A program made the translations under genes and the position numbers. A stretch of 19,843 nucleotides of DNA, taken from CAYJPK01 sp964372035 (GTDB taxonomy: Bacteria > Desulfobacterota > Desulfovibrionia > Desulfovibrionales > Desulfovibrionaceae). Position 1 is the first letter of the stretch; each line of letters begins with the position of its first letter. Positions 15,401 to 19,843 of this stretch are shown here, piece after piece. The notes below the pieces were generated by a model. The model saw nothing but the letters and a program-made list of their open reading frames with translations, did no database searches and had not been told where the DNA came from. The DNA is taken from contig CAYJPK010000036.1 of NCBI GenBank assembly GCA_964372035.1, positions 1-19,843 on the forward strand, read 5' to 3'.

Positions 15401-16368
15401 CCATTAATCAGGCTGAAAAGTTTATTGCAAAATATCCAAATTCACAGTATACCCTTAGAGCAAACGAGATAATACTAAGAGCTTTTGAAAAAGAGCTTGC
15501 ACTTGCACTTGATGAGCAGAACTATGACAGGATTTTGAGTTATTATGAAAGATTTCCTCAGGTTAGAGCTGCTTATCCAAATTTAAGTGATGAAATGCGT
15601 ATTGCACTTGCTAGAGCATATTTGAATCGTGGAGAAGAAGTTAAGGGCTTTGATTTACTTGATACTTTCTTTGAAAGACCAGAAGAAGATCCAAAATATG
15701 GTCAATATGTTTATAAGTTAAATTTATCAAGATTTTTGCGTAATGGCTCATGGGATAAAATTCTTGAACTTGGTGAAAAAGTTAAAGATTGGGATTTATC
15801 ACCAGCTGATCAAGATCAGTTGAATTACACCTTAGCAATTGCTCATGAAAATTTAGGACAAGGGCAACTAGCAACTCCTTATTGGGAAAAATTGTATACA
15901 CTTGATGATATTCCGCTTTATCAAAAGGCATATGCAACTTATTTTATGGCAAGAGATGCTGAGAGAAGACGTGACCTAGCCAAGTCATATGATTTAAATC
16001 TTGAAGCTTTAAATTTATTTACTAAACTTGAAGAAGAGCGTTCTGAAAGAGCTGATCCAGCACGTGTACGTGAGAGTTTAGCTGCCTTGATGGATATTAC
16101 TGAAGTTGCTAATAGATTTGCAGAATCATTAGAATGGGCGCATCGTTATGGTGAGTTTGTGCCTGAGACTTCTCCAGACTATAGCGGTTTACAATTTAGA
16201 ATTGCAAGGTTGCACCGCAAAATGGGTGATTTAACTAGATGGCGTGTACTATTAGAAGATATTGTTAAAAAAGAACCGGATTCTGTTTTTGGGCGTATGG
16301 CTGCCTCTGAACTTAGAACACAAGAAGTTGCCAGAGACTTAACACGCTTTGCACCTGGTGGAATATAA
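12463..16368 (+). CDS. Large exported protein: beta-rich domain, acidic linker, TPR-like repeats
   Basis: A 1301-residue protein I do not recognise by name. Residues 1-22 form a signal peptide (charged MK, hydrophobic core, cut near AKA/AS). About 23-120 is a beta-strand-rich domain with AMIN-like strands (VDRVVVRLDE, NDIVVVLKD, NTITIEVF). About 125-605 is a low-complexity Asn/Gln/Glu/Ser/Pro linker. Residues 607-626 are a charged helix, and about 640-1290 is a run of TPR/SEL-like helical pairs (for example YAEAVKNFQVVMEKYPES and KPASRRIFNKLIREYPKSPLA). It starts with GTG overlapping the sigma-54 activator stop. The layout recalls periplasmic scaffolds such as FimV or the Campylobacter PflA/PflB proteins, by architecture rather than by sequence. 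It probably acts in the periplasm. Confidence 0.88.
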   Translation: MKILKIFFLCAVLLSANSQAKAASWQWSSQNGVDRVVVRLDENELEKSISRTSQRNISIELDGKLETLTRTGSTPSADSLLQTLTASNNDIVVVLKDPAFGYISRRDGNTITIEVFKDSFGARWKPSDSNIPTPTVDILPVELANPENIQDDENPDNATVPSENTANSQDSLALINAQNEQNTVSAEGELANAPYDNEQANLDIAKQGELAPSQTEAESQSKEPNNVNLADNANALSQNQQAATNNLDNSQIESQAESEEKMDRTQSQTITAPRTSSADLPPTDFTNAGRAPGPSNTVSGENGTAVPSLESQTHTDISAGQANPNDVSQGEDNQVRGQINNVGAGEEFPVVNDVADPNAPSPIELEKITQSIDEFNDRLPKEQTLLNATQVPNLLASENNSTGQVGAKVLESAQPENAQLSAEPAKVPTKKEQEMQAIQNQIEEHEKTMPPVPENNSVDIENNEPAEAQVVTEPADLVEKEAGTTITEPPISSQALQDEPVAQAEQTNLSGAEQPELIEKDGTSLRAKFFKGGPSDWPEDKAFSSSYDLEIPEEDPAVAEPISREQADIYPSESSEQTDALEDSSSPSEADSPSEPEQVTGTIDTVEKANAEAEKARAEEEKAKEQIIYVDEEGNPVPKPADPDALMEKIRLDLKDLQYGKVQSGLENLLKLPLTPDLREEALYMLSEVLFTRFTNRWNEGYEQIVKTTNEAMNSNLRSERIPEALARLGRINLLTGNLQEAAGYFAALRRKYPTDPEVPLVYYELGREQVKKQQYAEAVKNFQVVMEKYPESGAVRLAARYMAESLYRQGHYERAMILIDFVDRRWPRIYIDDPSYLLMVADAQYKRGRLDDALVTYWIYYNLLPTEPTNDQVLLDIGTIYLLQNDKPASRRIFNKLIREYPKSPLAPLAVLRLGEEGIYDGDLPLDDLFHMFARPNLTTVSEVGYNKIIKDYPESLEAQTAEFRQAAWQLWRKNNAAAINQAEKFIAKYPNSQYTLRANEIILRAFEKELALALDEQNYDRILSYYERFPQVRAAYPNLSDEMRIALARAYLNRGEEVKGFDLLDTFFERPEEDPKYGQYVYKLNLSRFLRNGSWDKILELGEKVKDWDLSPADQDQLNYTLAIAHENLGQGQLATPYWEKLYTLDDIPLYQKAYATYFMARDAERRRDLAKSYDLNLEALNLFTKLEEERSERADPARVRESLAALMDITEVANRFAESLEWAHRYGEFVPETSPDYSGLQFRIARLHRKMGDLTRWRVLLEDIVKKEPDSVFGRMAASELRTQEVARDLTRFAPGGI

Positions 16369-16428
16369 AAAATATAATATAAGTTGTAATTTTTTTACAG
16401 CTAAGTTAGAAATTATTTGGATTAGATA

Positions 16429-16776
16429 ATGGAACAAATTCTTATTAAACTAGCTAAACAGCTTGATGCTTTGGACGAAGCATCACTTATGAGCCTGTGG
16501 GATAAATACAGCCGAGTTGCAGCTCAATTTGAACCTAGTAAAAGGTGGGAAGAGAGTGTGCTTGTTTTATCGCTTATTCAAGCTAAAAAGTGGAAAAATC
16601 AGTTGTTTAATCAACAATGGGCTGCACAAAGACGACCTGACAAAGATTTTGATTTGTCAGTTAGTAAAAAGTTCAGCATAGAGCCAGAACAAACAAGTAG
16701 CTCAGACGGTAAAGTTATAAAAAAAGCTAAAACACTGCCGTTTAAATTGCAAAAACAAGAGGAAAATAATGAATAA
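16429..16776 (+). CDS. Unknown small protein coupled to purA
   Basis: I do not recognise this 115-residue protein. Residues 1-65 look helical and contain three conspicuous Trp (LWDKYSRVAAQFEP, SKRWEESVLVLSLIQAKKWK). The last 45 residues are polar, Lys/Ser-rich and probably disordered. No Cys pairs, signal peptide or membrane segment are seen. A GGA about 8 nt upstream is a weak ribosome binding site. The final codons overlap the purA start by 8 nt, and the purA ribosome binding site GAGGA lies inside this gene. That supports a real, translated ORF and co-expression with purA. Function unknown. Confidence 0.75.
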   Translation: MEQILIKLAKQLDALDEASLMSLWDKYSRVAAQFEPSKRWEESVLVLSLIQAKKWKNQLFNQQWAAQRRPDKDFDLSVSKKFSIEPEQTSSSDGKVIKKAKTLPFKLQKQEENNE

Positions 16777-18043
16777 TATAGTAGTCATTGGTGCTCAATG
16801 GGGCGATGAAGGTAAGGGTAAAATTGTTGACTTGCTAAGCAAAGAAGTTGATATTATTGCTCGTTTTCAAGGTGGAAACAATGCTGGACATACCGTTATT
16901 ACAGGTGGAAAAAAATACAGCTTGCATCTTGTGCCTTCTGGCATTTTGCATGATGATAAATTGTGTGTAATTGGTAATGGCGTAGTACTTGATCCTATTG
17001 TTTTTGTTAAGGAAATTCAGGGTCTTATTGACCTTGGAATTAAGGTTGATCCAGAGCGCTTAAAAATTAGCCGTAAGACTCATTTAATTATGCCGTACCA
17101 TAGTCACTTAGACTTAGCTCGTGAAGCAAATAAAGATGGTGTGAAAATTGGTACTACTGGTCGTGGTATTGGTCCAAGCTATGAAGATAAGGCTTCACGC
17201 ATTGGTGTAAGAGCTTGCGACTTAGAAAATCCAGAACGCCTCAAATCAAAAATTGCAAAAGCACTTTTTGAAAAAAATATGTTATTTAAAGCTTACGGTG
17301 TAAAAGAGCTAGAAGTAGAAGATGTTTTTAATGCAGTAATGGCTGCTGGACAGAGAATTATTCCATATCTTGCTGATGTTTCAAGTGTTTTAGATGATGC
17401 TAAAAAAGCTGGCAAAAGAATTATGTTTGAGGGCGCTCAGGGTATTCACCTTGATATTGACCACGGAACATATCCATTTGTAACTTCATCAAATACAGTA
17501 TCTGGCAATGCTGCTGCAGGGTGCGGAATTGGTCCTAACTTTATTAATCGTGTGCTTGGAATTGTTAAAGCGTATACAACTAGAGTTGGCGAAGGTCCTT
17601 TTGCGACTGAATTAGACAATGAAACTGGTGAATATTTGCAAAAAACAGGTGGCGAGTTTGGTGTTACAACAGGTCGTAAGCGCCGTTGCGGTTGGCTTGA
17701 TTTAGTTGTTCTTCGTGAAACAAATCGTCTTTGTGGCTTAACAGATATTTGCTTAACAAAGCTTGATGTACTTGCAAATATGCCAGAACTTGATGTTTGC
17801 GTGGCTTATGAGCTTGATGGAAAGCGCATTGATTACCCACCGCAAGATGAAGATTTATTAGCTCGTGTAAAACCTATTTATGAAACATTACCTGGCTTTG
17901 AAGGTGATATTACTTCTTGCACAAAATGGGAAGAACTACCTGCAAATGCTAAGAGTTATGTTGAATATATTGAAAAAAGCTTAGGCGTGACCATTTCTAT
18001 GGTATCTGTTGGTGCTGACCGTGACCAAACGATTATTCGCTAA
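16769..18043 (+). CDS. purA: Adenylosuccinate synthetase
   Basis: GTP-dependent ligation of IMP and aspartate, the first committed step from IMP to AMP. Complete at 424 residues. Visible are GAQWGDEGKGKIVD (8-21) with catalytic D13, NNAGHT with H41, GTTGRGIGPSYEDKASR for IMP binding, EGAQGIHLDIDHGTYPFVTS, the TGRKRRCGWLDLV segment for aspartate and IMP, and the usual VSVGADRDQTI end. GAGGA with 5-nt spacing sets the ATG. It overlaps the unknown protein upstream and the cobM start region downstream. Confidence 0.98.
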   Translation: MNNIVVIGAQWGDEGKGKIVDLLSKEVDIIARFQGGNNAGHTVITGGKKYSLHLVPSGILHDDKLCVIGNGVVLDPIVFVKEIQGLIDLGIKVDPERLKISRKTHLIMPYHSHLDLAREANKDGVKIGTTGRGIGPSYEDKASRIGVRACDLENPERLKSKIAKALFEKNMLFKAYGVKELEVEDVFNAVMAAGQRIIPYLADVSSVLDDAKKAGKRIMFEGAQGIHLDIDHGTYPFVTSSNTVSGNAAAGCGIGPNFINRVLGIVKAYTTRVGEGPFATELDNETGEYLQKTGGEFGVTTGRKRRCGWLDLVVLRETNRLCGLTDICLTKLDVLANMPELDVCVAYELDGKRIDYPPQDEDLLARVKPIYETLPGFEGDITSCTKWEELPANAKSYVEYIEKSLGVTISMVSVGADRDQTIIR

Positions 18044-18788
18044 GGTTTATTTTATTGGTGCAGGACCAGGAGATCCTGAGCTTGTAACCGTTAAAGGGCA
18101 AAGAATAATTAGCCAAGCTGATATTGTTATTTACGCAGGTTCGCTTGTGCCACAGGAAATTGTGGCGCAAGCAAAGCCTAGCGCAAAAGTCTATAATTCT
18201 GCATCACTTAATCTTTCAGAAACTCACGAACTTTGTAGAGATGGTGTAAAAAATGGTTTATCAGTTGCAAGAGTGCATACTGGTGACCCTGCATTATATG
18301 GTGCAATTGCGGAGCAAATTAATCTTCTTGAAGAAGATGGAATTGAGCATGAAACAATTCCAGGTGTTAGCGTTGCATTTGCAGCGGCTGCCGTAGCAAG
18401 CGTTTCTTTCACAAAGCCAGAGCTTAGCCAATCTTTAATTATTACAAGAATTTCAGGGCGAACACCCGTTCCAGAAAAAGAAAGTATTGCTTCTTTTTGT
18501 GCTCATAAATGCGCAATGGCAATTTATTTGTCAACAGAGCATATTGAGCGTTTAGCAGAAGAGCTTTCAAGCTTAGAGCCACATACTTGCATTATTTGCG
18601 CTCATAAGGTTGGTTTTAAAGATGAGAAGATTGTTAAAACTGACTTAGAAAATTTAGTCGCAACCGTCAAAGAGCATGGCTTTAGCCGTCAAACTGTTTT
18701 TCTTGTTTTGCCATTTGAAAATGATGAGGCAAACAAGATTGTTTCAAAACTATATGATAAAGATTTTTCACACATGTTTAGAGCGTAA
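18021..18788 (+). CDS. cobM: Precorrin-4 / cobalt-precorrin-4 C11-methyltransferase
   Basis: SAM-dependent C11 methylation in corrin-ring synthesis for cobalamin (CobM aerobic, CbiF anaerobic naming; the anaerobic route is expected here). Landmarks are VYFIGAGPGDPELVTVKG for SAM binding, VIYAGSLVP, HTGDPALYGAIAEQ, IPGVSVAFAAAA, PELSQSLIITRISGRTPVP and the C-terminal LYDKDFSHMFRA. All align well with remembered CbiF. No ATG is available in frame at the 5' end: TTG 18009, GTG 18012 and GTG 18021 all lie inside purA. I chose GTG 18021 as the shortest that keeps the SAM loop intact. It is a stand-alone corrin gene here, with mnmA 2 nt downstream. Confidence 0.94.
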   Translation: MTKRLFAKVYFIGAGPGDPELVTVKGQRIISQADIVIYAGSLVPQEIVAQAKPSAKVYNSASLNLSETHELCRDGVKNGLSVARVHTGDPALYGAIAEQINLLEEDGIEHETIPGVSVAFAAAAVASVSFTKPELSQSLIITRISGRTPVPEKESIASFCAHKCAMAIYLSTEHIERLAEELSSLEPHTCIICAHKVGFKDEKIVKTDLENLVATVKEHGFSRQTVFLVLPFENDEANKIVSKLYDKDFSHMFRA

Positions 18789-18790
18789 AT

Positions 18791-19810
18791 ATGAAAATTG
18801 CAGTTGCTGTTAGTGGTGGCGTTGATAGTTTATACACATTATTAAATTTGCACAAAGAGCATGAAGTTATTGCAATTCATGCACTTTTTTTTGAGCAAAA
18901 CAATTCTACTGCGCTACGACTTGAAAAAGTTTGTAATGCCTATGGTATTAAACTTATAGTGCTTGATTTGAAAAAAGAATTTAAGCAAAAAGTTCTTGAA
19001 CCATTTATAAATACCTATAATATTGGACAAACTCCTAACCCATGCGCAATTTGTAATGCTAATATGAAATTTGGTTTATTATTAGATGCTGCAATTGCAA
19101 ATGGTTGTGAAAAGCTTGCAACAGGGCATTATGCTACGATGATTGAGCATGAAAGCTATGGCTATCGGCTTAAACGTGGACATGATGCCTCGAAAGACCA
19201 ATCTTATTTTTTAGCCTTAACACCGATTAATAACTTATTAAAAGTAGTTTTTCCCTTGGCTAGAGAAGATAAAAGTAATATCATAAAATACATGCAGGAA
19301 CATCAGATTGAAATACCTGTTCCAAAAGAAAGCCAAGAAATTTGTTTTGTGCCAAATGATGACTACAAATCTTTTCTTTTAAATCATGGTGTATTTGAAA
19401 ATAAAGGTAAAATCCTACATAAAAATGGTAAAGAGCTTGGACTACATACTGGACTTTGGAATTACACAGAAGGTCAACGTAAAGGGCTTGGAATTGCTTG
19501 GACAGAAGGCTTGTATGTTTATGGAAAAAATATAGATAATAATAGTTTAATTGTTGCAGAGCGTAGAGAAATTGAAACTTCATTTTGCAGAGCTACTAAT
19601 ATTAATTACCACGTAGAAGCTAGCAAGTGGAGCGGTGAATTATATGTTCAAACACGTTATCGTCAAAAAGCAATACCATCTAAAATAAGCTTTACTGGTG
19701 ATGATATGCTGATTGAGTTTAGCCAAAAGCAGACGGTACAGGCTAAAGGGCAGGTTGCAGTTGTTTATGATGCTGATGGCTTTGTTTTAGCTGGTGGTAT
19801 TATTATTTAA
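18791..19810 (+). CDS. mnmA: tRNA-specific 2-thiouridylase MnmA
   Basis: Makes 2-thiouridine at the tRNA wobble position U34 using a persulfide relay. It has the PP-loop SGGVDS (8-13), TPNPCAICN with catalytic C85, ATGHYAT, KDQSYFLA, the second catalytic cysteine C185 in SQEICFV, HTGLWNYTEGQRKGLGI, and the C-terminal beta domain. At 339 residues it is shorter than typical (about 360-370). The shortening is mainly the loop between the PP-loop and TPNPC, which lacks the usual Cys-rich, Asp/Ala-containing segment. From memory Desulfovibrio proteins look like this. The ATG follows the cobM stop by 2 nt without a clear ribosome binding site, suggesting coupling. A T-rich tail without a stem follows the stop. 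Confidence 0.93.
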   Translation: MKIAVAVSGGVDSLYTLLNLHKEHEVIAIHALFFEQNNSTALRLEKVCNAYGIKLIVLDLKKEFKQKVLEPFINTYNIGQTPNPCAICNANMKFGLLLDAAIANGCEKLATGHYATMIEHESYGYRLKRGHDASKDQSYFLALTPINNLLKVVFPLAREDKSNIIKYMQEHQIEIPVPKESQEICFVPNDDYKSFLLNHGVFENKGKILHKNGKELGLHTGLWNYTEGQRKGLGIAWTEGLYVYGKNIDNNSLIVAERREIETSFCRATNINYHVEASKWSGELYVQTRYRQKAIPSKISFTGDDMLIEFSQKQTVQAKGQVAVVYDADGFVLAGGIII

Positions 19811-19843
19811 TTTTTTGTTTTTACTTATTTTTTTCTTTTTTTT

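Overview
The window looks like chromosome from a low-GC, strictly anaerobic, Gram-negative bacterium, most likely a Desulfovibrionaceae-type member of the Desulfobacterota. The grounds are an anaerobic [FeFe] hydrogenase with its polyferredoxin partner, an LPS-export permease (so an outer membrane), a sigma-54 activator, a flagellar rod-type protein, cobalamin synthesis, and a short MnmA variant resembling those I remember from Desulfovibrio. The assignment is inference from gene content, not from a marker-gene comparison. Coding density is high. I found no rRNA, tRNA, CRISPR array, transposase or integrase.

Layout. 1-533 has no gene and holds a cluster of palindromes and repeats: a REP-like element, a G-quadruplex motif, three consecutive hairpins (one a 17-bp perfect stem with a T tract), and flanking inverted repeats. 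534-5942 is a minus-strand transcription/translation operon, rimP-nusA-ylxR-infB. It is driven by a near-consensus sigma-70 promoter and has an intrinsic terminator inside its own leader, so attenuation is likely. The genes overlap tightly (ATGA at rimP/nusA; ylxR starts inside nusA). infB is long, with a repetitive Arg/Gly-rich N-terminal region.

6102-9938 (plus strand) carries a UPF0173 metallo-hydrolase, an LptF-type permease, and a pair made of a four-cluster polyferredoxin and an [FeFe] hydrogenase. The pair resembles the HycB/HydA module of formate-linked hydrogenases. 10092-10889 is folE2, the first step of folate or queuosine synthesis from GTP.

10919-16368 is the least ordinary part. 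It has a 115-residue minimal flagellar-rod-like protein behind a sigma-54-like site, then a sigma-54 activator without a sensor domain and with a GAFTHA loop in place of GAFTGA. The activator overlaps a 1301-residue exported protein made of a beta-rich N-terminal domain, a roughly 480-residue acidic low-complexity linker, and a long helical-repeat region. I suggest an envelope- or motility-associated system here, but its function is not proven by the sequence. 16429-19810 is a compact set: an unknown 115-residue protein, purA, cobM and mnmA, joined by overlaps or 2-nt gaps, so probably co-transcribed.
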